Shown here: positions 21,299-29,735 of the stretch, piece after piece
How positions within the stretch are numbered: the stretch's first letter is position 1
Layout of the letters: every line of letters starts with the position of its first letter
Assembly (NCBI GenBank): GCA_003427395.1
Contig: BFEA01000111.1
Location: 1,255,035 to 1,319,034 of the forward strand
DNA: 64,000 bases
Direction: 5' to 3'
Source of the DNA: Chara braunii
Lineage: Eukaryota; Streptophyta; Charophyceae; Charales; Characeae
Position numbers and translations under genes: made by a program
Notes under the pieces: generated by a model
What the model saw: only the letters and a program-made list of their open reading frames with translations
What the model was told of the DNA's origin: nothing
The model's database searches: none

Positions 21299-22437
21299 AG
21301 CGAGTTCCTGGGAAGAATCCTAGTAGAATTTTTCAGTTTCCGAAGGAGTACCCTCAATGACTCAGCCTTCTCCGCATACTTGCGTATGAAAATCTGCCAA
21401 TATCCGACCACTCCCAGAAATTGACGGACCTCTGTAGCACTATGCAATGACGACGACCAATTTAGGAGTTTGTCTAACTTTGCAGGATCCGCTCGGCGTC
21501 CTCTCGAGTCGCAGATAAAGCCTAAGATCTTAATAGTCGAGACGACCCACCGGCTCTTCATTCCGTTGACTGTCAAATTTGCATCATCCAGCTGCTCAAG
21601 TACCGCGCAAATATCGGTTAGGTGCTGCTCGACGAATCTTCTAACTCCTGACACGACCTCTGTCTCATCTTTCTTTACTGGTCCTTTTATAGGAAAGTCA
21701 TCCAGGAAGACTTCAACCTTCTCAGGAATAAAGTCCTTGAGGACGGCTACCATGACTCTCTGAAAAACGGCTACCCCATTAGTCCAACCCATAGGGACGA
21801 CCATCATCTGTATCAGTCCCAATGACGTGTGCATAGTCGTGAGGTGCCTGTCCCTGGGATCAAGCGGTACCTCATCATAGCTTGAGAACAGATCACAGAC
21901 CGAATAAATCGACCAGCCCGCGGCGCCTTCAGCCAGTAAGTCGGCGTGAGGCATGGAGCCTACGTCTCGAATCGTCACCGCGTTGACCTTCTGAAGGTCC
22001 TGGATCCACCGGATCTTGCCATTCGGCTTTCGTAGGAAGAACCATCGATTAGCATAAGCGCTGTCAGATGGCTCTGCAACATGAGAAACCATCTTTTCTT
22101 TCAGGAAAGCGATAACCTCTTCCTTCTCCTTCTGGGCGTATTTCCATCCTGCGTCATTCCATGGAACATATGGAACGGTGTAAATCCTTGCTGGCTTAGC
22201 GTATCGAGGGTCAACCCTACCGCGCTCCGCGTCGCTGAAAGCTATAGCCTTATCGCACGTCTTTAAGATTTCTATCACACGTTCCCGCTCATGTGGGGTC
22301 AGATTTTCATCCCCGATGTCCATCCCTGCTATCCTCTCTTCCGTTAGGCGTTGCGGCTCCTTTTTCTTTCTTTCTTTGATTTCCTTTGCGATCTCTTCTT
22401 CCGATATCCCTTCCAGTGCAGATCGCTCGCGGCCCAC
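21211..22437 (-). CDS. Gypsy reverse transcriptase domain
   Basis: RT copies element RNA into cDNA. The ORF has the fingers/palm layout of Ty3/gypsy RT: WFFLRKPNGKIRWIQDLQKV, then SIYSVCDLFSSYDEVPLD (first catalytic Asp), VVPMGWTNGVAVFQRVM, and the active site VEVFLDDF, in which the usual Tyr of YxDD is Phe. ILGFICDSRGRRADPAKLDK and RQFLGVVGYWQIFIRKYA (connection region) follow. The last 30 or so residues after LRVLLRK are out of frame with RNase H, so the true domain ends near 21310. The first codon is GTG in a continuing frame; the natural protein begins further upstream through a frame change near 22500. Confidence 0.82.
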   Translation of the reverse strand: MGRERSALEGISEEEIAKEIKERKKKEPQRLTEERIAGMDIGDENLTPHERERVIEILKTCDKAIAFSDAERGRVDPRYAKPARIYTVPYVPWNDAGWKYAQKEKEEVIAFLKEKMVSHVAEPSDSAYANRWFFLRKPNGKIRWIQDLQKVNAVTIRDVGSMPHADLLAEGAAGWSIYSVCDLFSSYDEVPLDPRDRHLTTMHTSLGLIQMMVVPMGWTNGVAVFQRVMVAVLKDFIPEKVEVFLDDFPIKGPVKKDETEVVSGVRRFVEQHLTDICAVLEQLDDANLTVNGMKSRWVVSTIKILGFICDSRGRRADPAKLDKLLNWSSSLHSATEVRQFLGVVGYWQIFIRKYAEKAESLRVLLRKLKNSTRILPRNSLCKSLKMNLRREGAYWACHSLMMRPGGPS

Positions 22438-22462
22438 CGCCGCTGGCTTAACTTTTTGGGAG

Positions 22463-23491
22463 CTACTCGCTTGTGTCGCTTGGGTAGCCCCCCATAGGGG
22501 GCCGTGCCCTTAAAAAAGACACAGATACCACGCCGCCAAACTCCTCATCTGCCTCCTTTGGATACGAGTTGCCGTCCACTATCAGCCGACTCCCTAAATC
22601 TTCCAGTTCTACAATCCGACCTTCTTCCTCTGTGAGCAGAGGTCTGTACTTCTTCTCGCAAAATCGCACCGCGCGGACGGAGATAGGCAATGACGTAACC
22701 TGATCACTGGGTCCCGCACCCACAGCGAGAGCTGCTCTGTTCCTCGGATCTCGAGGCACCACCGTCTCAATCATAACCCGCGTCTAATCTAGCTTCTTAA
22801 TGGACAGTGTCTGGCTCCCGTCCGGTCGCTCTATCGTCACCGCATGCACATGGCTCAACCACGTCCGTCCCAAGAGCAGGTCAGAGCTGCAGTTCTTGAC
22901 TGCAAAGACTGGCAGGGTCACTCGTACCCTTTGGACCTCTATGGCTGCCTTGTGACAAACCCCTGTGATCTGTTGCTTTCTCCCATCAGCTGACTCTATC
23001 TCGAATAGGTATGACCTATCGAGTCCCAGTCCAACTCGCTCTGCCAGATCCTTGTCTATAGTGACAACCTCACTACCGTTATCGATCACAGCATCTAGAA
23101 CCGCTCCGTCGTTTAGGATCGCCTCCACGGTCCCACTTCCAAGTATGTAAAACTTGTCTGGAGGCACGCCTTCCATCCCATCGAGTAGAACTGTCGCCAT
23201 GCGATCTGCTCTAGCTGTCACCTCTGATACTGCTACAACAGGAGCATCCGCCTTTGGGGCCATCTGAGCGTCCTCTGATAGAGGTATGCGAGTCTTTCGC
23301 GTGATCAGCTGTAACTCGTCGCGAGCCAGCTTTGATGCTGCCAGATATTCCAGAATAGAGCACTGCATGGGCTGCCGAAGGACCCGTCTCAGTGGCTCGA
23401 CCGTGTAAATCTCATCCAGCGAACTCTTCATCAAGAACTTCTTCACTCCCCGCTTTCGCGGTGAAAGAATAACCTCCTCTCCATCGATCCG
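22463..23491 (-). pseudogene. Gypsy aspartic protease and linker to RT
   Basis: Retroelement proteases cleave the Gag-Pol polyprotein. The fold signature is VLDAVIDNGSEVVTIDKDL (catalytic Asp in DNGS, where DTGS/DSGA is usual) and, about 75 residues later, DLLLGRTWLSHVHAVTI, the second conserved block. The frame is identical to Gag and separated from it only by TAG at 23492-23494. A second TAG (22784-22786) interrupts KKLD-x-TRVMIETV before the linker (22774-22463). Near its end, TTTTTTA sits exactly in frame at 22517-22511 on the minus strand, but the RT frame is +1, not -1, from here. Confidence 0.72.
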
Positions 23492-25615
23492 CTATCCATC
23501 CTTCTTTGCCATCACGTAATCCGTATCGGTCTTCCTTGATGTAGACCCCCTCGCCGACTTGGTAGCTGCCACCCTTATGGGTGTGGTTGCCATATCTCCT
23601 TCGAAAGTTATCTTGATGCTGTGACTCCTAACCGGCTCCTTTCCTTTACTCGACTTTACTCTCCTTGCTTCAACATTCTCCTTCATCGAAGGGAACATTG
23701 ATACGTTTCCTAGATCATCTGCCCACTTGACATACTTGCGATCATCAAGCACGACAAGTCCCTCATCTATTTCCCATTTAAGATCCGGACAGTCTCTCTT
23801 GATATGATCATCCCCTCTAAAGTAGACGCAAGAGTTCCTAGAAGTGGATGGCCTGTCGTCTGCGCTCCTAGAGATCGAACCCCTGGCCGCTCTAGGGTCA
23901 GGGGACTTCGGATACGGATCAGATGACGCGCCATATCCCCCTCTCTCATTCCGTTCGCGTGAATCATTTCGGCGATCTCCTCCAGACCCTCCTTGCTCAT
24001 TTCGCCCCCGTGAGTCATTCCGGCGGTCTCCAAGGTCGTATCGTCCGCGTGACTCATCGCGTCGATCTCCTCGGTCGTACCACCCCCGCGAATCGTCGCG
24101 CTGTTCTCTCGAGAATCCCCCGCGGTCATATCTTCCGCGCGAGCTATCTCGTCGGTCTCCGTCTCGATCTCTCCTCTCATATCTGCCACCCCTGTATCCA
24201 TCTCGATCCGACCTTTCATATCTGTCGTCCCTATATCCATCTCGGTCCGATCTCTCATATCTGCCATCCCTGTATCCGTCTCGCCGGCCCTGATCTGACT
24301 CCCACCGGCCGCGAGAGTCGCCTCTACCCCCATCAGCCTCACAACGAGGGCTACGCGAGTAATCATCTTGTCTTCTAGCTCGTCCATATGTCTCGCGAGT
24401 CCTGCGGTCCCGGTCTATCTCATCATCCCTTTGTCGCCATGACTCATCATCTCTCTCCCTTTCCCTCGCACGATAATCAGTTAGCGTTCGGGGATTCCTA
24501 TCCTCGACACTCCTCCAGGAATCGGTGTTCCTACGGTCCCAGCGAAGTGGTACCATGTCCCTTATCTCCTTCACTTCCTCGGCCACTGCTTCATTCTTTT
24601 CTGACCAGGGATAGTCATTGAAATCAGGACATTCATCAGTGACATACTCCTTATAGAGGGGGAAGTCACGTCCCCTCATTCCCCTCCAGACCAAGTCCTT
24701 GTAGTCGTCTGCCTCTGCCTTTATCGCGAGCTTTAGGACTTCAGGGAAGTCAAGCTTGTCGCGTGGGAGATCTCTAAGTATGCTCTTTTGTCTACCTTTG
24801 GACATGTGTCCAATGAAGATTGTACAGCGCTCGACTTCTGAGATCTTCCCCTTCTTCATCTGTACGTCAGAGATCTTCTGAAAACGTTTCTCGAACGCCC
24901 GTACGCTCTCGTCCTCATCCTGAGTCATAGTCTCAAGGTCCTTGATGGAGTACTTCTTATTTTCTAATTTGTAAAGCTCAATGAGGTTCTTCTTATACGT
25001 AGTCCATTTCCCATCCTTCGGTCAGGCTTCCTTTACTTCTTTGCCGAGACTTGGATCCACATTAAATAGGAAGTTCTCTATAATCTCTTCCTTCGACCAC
25101 TGACTCAGGCTAGCATGAAGCTTCCACTTCTCCAGATATTTTGTGATACCATAGCTCCTGAAATTAGGAGGCTCAGAGGCTTTGTGCGTAATAATATAGC
25201 GGTCCTTGCTCTCGTAAGGAAGCGGATGTGACTCCCCCGTTTGGGGGTCGAAGACACGCTGGGGCGGTGCTCTATCCCTGTCTCTGTCCCTCCAATAGGA
25301 ATCTCGTTAACTCTCTCTCCAGTCGTCCCCGTGCCTATCCGCCCTGGTTTCTCTCCGTTCATACTCGGGGGAGCGTCATGTCGTCGCTTCCTGTCGAGCG
25401 CTCGAAGTCCCAGTCTTCAAAGTCTCCTGCAGCTCTGTCACGACCGACTCGCCCATTACGTCGGGTTCTCCGTCATTGGTTTGGTCAGCCCATCTCAGCG
25501 GTGCTCCCTGCCTAATTCGTTCCTTCAGATCCCTCAGTGCTCGGTCGGGCGATGTCCTGTACTCCTCTCCTGCTTCGCCCGTGGTCGGTTGTGACCCCAT
25601 CGTGTCTGGTTCCAT
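23492..25615 (-). pseudogene. Gypsy Gag (capsid and degenerate zinc knuckle)
   Basis: Gag packages element RNA. The frame from 25615 to 23492 is continuous except for TGA (25376-25378), TAA (25307-25309) and TGA (25022-25024). The last falls at KEA-x-PKDGKW, where Trp is likely. The capsid-like part includes LEKWKLHASLSQW, NKKYSIKDLETM, DESVRAFEKRFQKISD and LRDLPRDKLDFPEVLKLAIK. It is followed by a long Arg/Asp/Gly/Tyr-rich region (nt about 24460-23900) with RYERSDRDGYR-type repeats and DRRNDSRGR-type repeats, probably an RNA-binding tail. The zinc knuckle reads CVYFRGDDHIKRDC, that is, CCHC spacing with the second Cys replaced by Phe. TAG ends the frame before protease. Confidence 0.75.
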
Positions 25616-25781
25616 AGGCTACCAGAAGTTGTAGTTGGGCACTCACGCCAGGCGTTACAGCCCGGACCTATGACAGTTGCAGCAGCCCGGACCTGTGACA
25701 GAACTCGCAGCAGCCCGAACCTGTGACAGAACTCGCAGTCCGGACCTGTTTACTTTTCACGGTTCGCGCTCGTCTCCAATA
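25616..25781 (-). repeat. Short direct repeats between gag and the upstream cassette
   Basis: CAGCCCGGACCTGTGACAGA and close variants recur four times between about 25657 and 25751, with GACAGAACTCGCAG spacers of about 25-30 bp. This is where a retroelement leader or 5' LTR edge would be expected if the element started just above gag, but no TG...CA pair or primer-binding site was found. Confidence 0.5.
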
Positions 25782-26108
25782 CTAGCTCTCGACTGCCCTG
25801 ATCACCGCCACCAATACTCCGTTCCGGTCGCGGACCTCGTGCTCACCTTCTATCCCAAGAATCCCTGTGTCTATGTAAACCTCTCCTTCGGGATCTGCCA
25901 ACAAGGTCGCGCCTCTCCTGATCTGCACTACACCCGTGACAGGATCTCTACACCTGCTGCAGATCGCAGTCCCAAGCCTAACCAATATCTCCTGACTGGC
26001 ACCCCTCAAGAGTCCTCGAGCGTCTATCTCCGTCCTCCTCACTAGATCATCTAGTCCGTCCTGAATCGTGTAGCCCGCGAACGGAGGAAACTCTCCTCCC
26101 ACTGCCAT
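25782..26108 (-). CDS. Cassette ORF of unknown function, nearest to gag
   Basis: A 108-codon ORF with no family I recognise. Features seen: an acidic/Arg-rich N-terminal half, a CSRC pair in the middle (ICSRCRDPVTG), and a beta-strand-like C-terminal half (GEVYIDTGILGIEG ... GVLVAVIRAVES). It is the last member of the cassette before gag, in the same frame class as the upstream paralogues (codon tops congruent to 2 modulo 3). The intervening 26212-26727 segment is in another frame. Confidence 0.35.
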   Translation of the reverse strand: MAVGGEFPPFAGYTIQDGLDDLVRRTEIDARGLLRGASQEILVRLGTAICSRCRDPVTGVVQIRRGATLLADPEGEVYIDTGILGIEGEHEVRDRNGVLVAVIRAVES

Positions 26109-26211
26109 CTAAAGCCTCCCATCTGACCTCACTGACCTCCACTATCTTTCCAAGAGCTTACAATCTCTGTTTCTCCTCCTCTAACTCCCAGACAGCTTCA
26201 AGACCATTTGT

Positions 26212-26727
26212 CTAGCATCTGAGGAGAGTCAGTGCTATAGCCGCTCGTATTCTCATCGCTGACAACTCCAATATTTCATAGAACGTCTCAAAATCTTCCT
26301 CATCTCCACTATCCTCTATGACCTCTAAAGTCTTTATCGATTCCTTCCAGTATCGGTCGTGAGCAGCTAGCACCCTGAGTATCGCTCCATCTACCACAAC
26401 TCTCCCTAGCTCCCCAGCTCTCCTGGCTTCGCTTATCTTCAACCTCTCAGTCTCTCTGGGCGTCTCGTACCACGCCCTTATCAGAGGTCACCCATCGAAT
26501 GGTGTCGTGCGTAGTACGTACTTTATCCTTCGTCCTTCTTCCACTCCAATCCAAAGTCCTGTTCCCCTAGCCTCTCGCAGCGCACGGGGAAAACACTCTG
26601 CCTCTTTTACTATGCACAACCTGGTATGGAGCTGGAGCTCTGCGATCACTAACACCAACGGTCCGTCCTGTCTCCCTACCACATGCAATGGGTACCTGTC
26701 CGTCGTGTATAGTGCAGTTCCGCTCAT
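26212..26727 (-). pseudogene. Cassette ORF of unknown function, two pieces in one frame
   Basis: Two ORFs, 26727-26488 and 26442-26212, share a frame with a TGA at 26488-26490 between them. The reading continues PLIRAWYETPRETERLKISE into the second piece. The first piece has YPLHVVGRQDGPLVLVIAEL; the second is helical and acidic (SIKTLEVIEDSGDEEDFETF). The first ATG overlaps the stop of the preceding ORF in an ATGA arrangement (26727-26724). PLIRAWYETPRE loosely resembles PLIHGYQLVEYY of paralogue A. No function can be assigned. Confidence 0.35.
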
Positions 26728-27044
26728 GCCCTGCTGCTTTCCTCCTGCGTTACCTTGTCCTCTGTTGTTACGTCCTCTGCAGACTTTTCCTTAGCTCCTT
26801 CGCGTGATAGGTTTCTCGCCTTTACCCTCTCCACAAAGTCTGATCTCCACGCCTGGATAATCTCTCTATCTTGGCGGAACAGACTCTTTAACTCTCTCGT
26901 CGCGAGCACGACCCTACGCAATTTGCCCTCATCTTGGCACGAACCGTTCTCCCTTATCCTGTTTCCCAACTCCTTCACCTGGTTCAACAGTGGTTCTTTA
27001 ATGCGCTTTCTTACTCTTCCGACCGCCTCACTCTCCTCTTCCAT
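26724..27044 (-). CDS. Cassette ORF, charged helical protein of unknown function
   Basis: A 106-codon ORF that is predominantly Glu/Lys/Arg and likely all-helical (VGRVRKRIKEPLLNQVKELG, RRVVLATRELKSLFRQDREI). A coiled coil is plausible. It follows the 27075-27356 ORF by 30 bp in the same frame and overlaps the next ORF by 4 bp (ATGA). Confidence 0.4.
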   Translation of the reverse strand: MEEESEAVGRVRKRIKEPLLNQVKELGNRIRENGSCQDEGKLRRVVLATRELKSLFRQDREIIQAWRSDFVERVKARNLSREGAKEKSAEDVTTEDKVTQEESSRA

Positions 27045-27074
27045 ACTCTGTCCACATCTCTTTCCAGCTCATTT

Positions 27075-27356
27075 TCATACCCTCGCTCTAGCCTCTGCTA
27101 CCGTCTCATCGTGGTAGTGCTCCACACACATATAACCATCAGACCATACCATCACATCATAGGAAATCGAGGTCTGGAAGGTCACCTGCGCCAGTACATC
27201 AACTCTATGCTCGCGGATCAAATCCCTGGCTCGTAGTCGGCACTCCCTCACCGTCAAGTCCTCATCTATGTATGCTCGGAGAAGTACCGTCACAGTGTAC
27301 CCTGTGCTTACCAGTTGCTTATCTATGCGCACCACAGTTGCCGTTCTCCCCGGCAT
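27075..27356 (-). CDS. Cassette ORF of unknown function, alpha/beta-like
   Basis: A 93-codon ORF with strand-helix-strand appearance: GYTVTVLLRAYIDEDLTVRE, a basic helix (CRLRARDLIREHRV) and VLAQVTFQTSISYDVMVW. The 28188-28424 ORF has the same layout (strand, helix with Arg, then RYVEFTIYFHGADE), so the two may be diverged relatives. That comparison is by eye and weak. Confidence 0.4.
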   Translation of the reverse strand: MPGRTATVVRIDKQLVSTGYTVTVLLRAYIDEDLTVRECRLRARDLIREHRVDVLAQVTFQTSISYDVMVWSDGYMCVEHYHDETVAEARARV

Positions 27357-27458
27357 TCCCTAAGCTTGGACCTCGAAGAGAAACCTCACATCTTCCAGCC
27401 CCACAAAATCAATCTCCGCTCGTTTCCTACAGTACCTAATCAGATCGACTGGCCTCAG

Positions 27459-28121
27459 TCAGTCCACCCAGCAAGTAACGTCTATGATGTCGTCAAGCGC
27501 ATCTCTGCTGGGTGACCCCCACCTTACACAAATGGCGTAGTACGCTTCCTTGAAACGGGGAGCTAAGCCCTCCCAAAGCGTGTAAAGTGTGTGGTCCACT
27601 GCTACACTCAGACGGTCTACGCTCCCATAGGTCTGCCCTATTACGAACGTAGGAAGTCCAAATCGCCAACCCTCTCTCGGGTAGAAGGTCGGATGCGGAG
27701 GTCCGTATACCAAGCGACTCTAGTACGACCTTCCTCCAGAGAGTCTCGCCAGTTGCTGATTAACGATCACTCTGACCAACAACTCGTTTCTCCACCAAGC
27801 CCTGCTGGCCCATGCGAGTGTCAATCCTATGTCTAAATCATGAGCTCTGTCCGTTATCAGATGTCCCACCCCTTCTAGGTCATGAGTTCTATCGGGTCAT
27901 CTATCTTTTAGTATCACCGTCCAAAGGAAAAGTCCCTCTGCCAGCCGAGTTCCAAGGTAACGTATCGGAACACAGCCTGTCTCCTCTAGCCTCACAGGAA
28001 GAGGAATATCATATCCAACAGCTGTCTCTCTGGGTCTTACAAGTTTCCTCACGCTATAGGATTCGGACTCTCGTAAGAGAACATAAGCTAGCCAAGCCGC
28101 CGAGTCACTCCTCATCTCCAC
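27459..28121 (-). pseudogene. Cassette paralogue C (same family as A and B)
   Basis: The frame from 28121 to 27459 reads about 220 codons broken by TGA (27897-27899) and TAG (27720-27722). Homology to paralogue B is visible by eye in two blocks. IPLPVRLEETGCVPI with YLGTRLAEGLFLWTV matches B's LDLPARCVTEPGLID with GSTRLGPDVHLWSYTV. Later, FGLPTFVIGQTYGSVDRLSV and YYAICVRWGSPSRDALDDII match FPVFLVEQLWGLGCVVERYF and IAYAQFVGGPLTGERGIQLI of B. The copy lacks the acidic tail of A and B. Function unknown. Confidence 0.5.
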
Positions 28122-28187
28122 TTCGCCACTCGATCTGTATCACCCTACTCCCTTCGATGCATCCTATCTCACGATGTTGCTAACTCC

Positions 28188-28424
28188 TCAGACAACTCTC
28201 CCACTCAGATCCAGTATGGCTGAGTAGGTGCTGTGCACTCTCTCGTCAGCTCCATGGAAGTAGATAGTAAACTCGACGTATCTCTGGCCTCTCCGTATCT
28301 CCAGGGCATGCTCCGTCATGAGTCTGATCTGTCGCGCAACATTGTCCAACGTTTCTTCTTCCCAGCCGCCCGTCCTATCTCGTCGTAAGGAAAGAGTCAC
28401 TCTTAGTGTATCCATGTCTGCCAT
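28188..28424 (-). CDS. Cassette ORF of unknown function, small alpha/beta
   Basis: A 78-codon ORF: TLRVTLSLRRDRTGGWEEET, a helix with VARQIRLMTEHALEI, then RYVEFTIYFHGADERVHSTY. It lies between paralogues B and C in the same reading frame as both. Between it and C the frame carries TGA, TAG and TGA. It could be the N-terminal part of C or a separate small gene. Confidence 0.4.
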   Translation of the reverse strand: MADMDTLRVTLSLRRDRTGGWEEETLDNVARQIRLMTEHALEIRRGQRYVEFTIYFHGADERVHSTYSAILDLSGRVV

Positions 28425-28532
28425 CCCTTCCTGCTCTTACTACCACTCTCGTCTTGCCTAAAGTTTTCTCCCCGTGCCTACTAACCGATCTCCTACTCTC
28501 TTCTCTAAGCTACGCCCGGATATGCCCTGCCA

Positions 28533-29645
28533 CTAATCGTCTCGCGCATTTGGCATATCCTCATCTCCATCCTTATCTACCCCCTGACCCCATGGGATAT
28601 CCTCCTGCCCATCGGCCTGAAGGAGATGTCCCCAGCCGTCCTCCTGCGGTCCGTCTATATTGGCGCCAATCTCGCCCTGCCCTGCGTTAGGCACGTCTCC
28701 CCACGGTCTCACGTCCTGTCCCCAAGGGTCTGTATCGCTGAGGCGTTCCCAATCTCGATCGTCTGCGTCCCAACCGAGCTCCTCTCTATCTGGATATATC
28801 CCCTGGTAATGCTCCTCCAACTCCCAGATAGAGATGAGGGAAGCAGGCCTATCACCGGGAGTCTCGCTAAAGAGTCGTCCGACCCCCTCCAAACTATCCA
28901 CTGGTCTCTGGACCTCCCTATCTAGTGCCAGCCAGAACTCCAAGGGCTGGTCCGGGAAAAAAAAGTGGGGGTCTGCTGTAGGTGCTAGAGCACGTAAGAA
29001 CTCAATGAGTTGTATCCCCCTCTCTCCGGTAAGAGGCCCGCCTACGAACTGTGCGTAGGCAATCCAGTCCCTATCCGTCTGCCTTCTAGCTAGTCCGTCG
29101 AGCTCTAGAGCCGCGAAATATCTCTCCACGACACACCCCAAGCCCCAAAGCTGCTCCACTAGAAAGACCGGGAACCTGGCGCGTAGTCGGACTGTCGGGA
29201 AAGCAAACCCTCCTATCCGAAACGTAATCCTCGTCTCCCTGACAGGCCCATACAGATCCTCAATCCCCTCTCGTGCACTCTCTATCACGCCTGTCAGGAT
29301 CTCCCTCACCTCTCTCTCATACTGCCAGAACCCATGCACTAAGCCCTGGATATAGACGATGCCGCTCACCTCACGTGAGTAATAAATATGCCCTACGGCC
29401 TCTATGGACGTCGTGTCAGGCGCCCGCCACCTCTGCGGATCAGACTCGTAAGTCTGAACGGTATATGACCATAGGTGCACGTCTGGCCCCAGCCGAGTCG
29501 ACCCCCAATGGTCAATCAGCCCTGGCTCAGTGACGCATCTGGCCGGTAGGTCAAGCTCCACCAAGTCGGGAGCTATGATCTCGGGCGGTCTAGGCCATCT
29601 GAAATCACCAAAGGGTAGGTCAACTCTCTCGATCTCCTCTACCAT
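28533..29645 (-). CDS. Cassette paralogue B, largest intact ORF of the cassette, function unknown
   Basis: A 370-codon intact ORF with no family I recognise. Layout: N-terminal strand-rich part (IIAPDLVELDLPARC, STRLGPDVHLWSYTV); a helical part (YEREVREILTGVIESAREGI); a hydrophobic central block (RARFPVFLVEQLWGLGCVVE, RYFAALELDGLARR) and IQLIEFLRALAP; then a Trp/Asp/Gly-rich acidic C-terminal third (SIWELEEHYQGIYPDREELG, DTDPWGQDVRPWG). No signal peptide or transmembrane segment is evident. It is clearly related to paralogues A and C by the blocks listed in those entries. It sits upstream of a gypsy gag on the same strand and may be an accessory protein of that element. Confidence 0.6.
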   Translation of the reverse strand: MVEEIERVDLPFGDFRWPRPPEIIAPDLVELDLPARCVTEPGLIDHWGSTRLGPDVHLWSYTVQTYESDPQRWRAPDTTSIEAVGHIYYSREVSGIVYIQGLVHGFWQYEREVREILTGVIESAREGIEDLYGPVRETRITFRIGGFAFPTVRLRARFPVFLVEQLWGLGCVVERYFAALELDGLARRQTDRDWIAYAQFVGGPLTGERGIQLIEFLRALAPTADPHFFFPDQPLEFWLALDREVQRPVDSLEGVGRLFSETPGDRPASLISIWELEEHYQGIYPDREELGWDADDRDWERLSDTDPWGQDVRPWGDVPNAGQGEIGANIDGPQEDGWGHLLQADGQEDIPWGQGVDKDGDEDMPNARDD

Positions 29646-29735
29646 CTGTCTGCAGGAACTTCTATCTCACTCTCTATCTCTACTGCCGAGTCTCACCGCT
29701 AGCCTAACTCGCACTCGTCTCGCCGCACAACCTGC

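Larger units (their letters stand above)
19134..25615 (-). mobile_element. Ty3/gypsy LTR retrotransposon core (gag-pro-RT-RNaseH-IN), degenerate
   Basis: Reading the minus strand from 25615 to 19134 gives gag, aspartic protease, reverse transcriptase, RNase H, then integrase with a GPY/F-type C-terminus. This order (RT before IN) defines Ty3/gypsy. Gag through protease stay in one frame for about 1,050 codons, broken only by stops. The pol half carries about four single-base frame changes (near 22500, 21310, 20815, 19780) plus stops at 21068 and 20044. LTRs, primer-binding site and polypurine tract were not identified, so the true ends are unknown; the adjoining ORF cassette (25.8-30.8 kb) may belong to the same element. 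Confidence 0.8.

Noticed and set aside
22511-22517. A programmed -1 frameshift giving RT
   Set aside because: The heptamer is in register, but RT is in the +1 frame, so a -1 slip would not produce it.
23767-24387. A 206-codon minus ORF overlapping gag in another frame
   Set aside because: It translates the Arg/Asp repeat region of gag out of frame; plus-strand ORFs here are shadows too.
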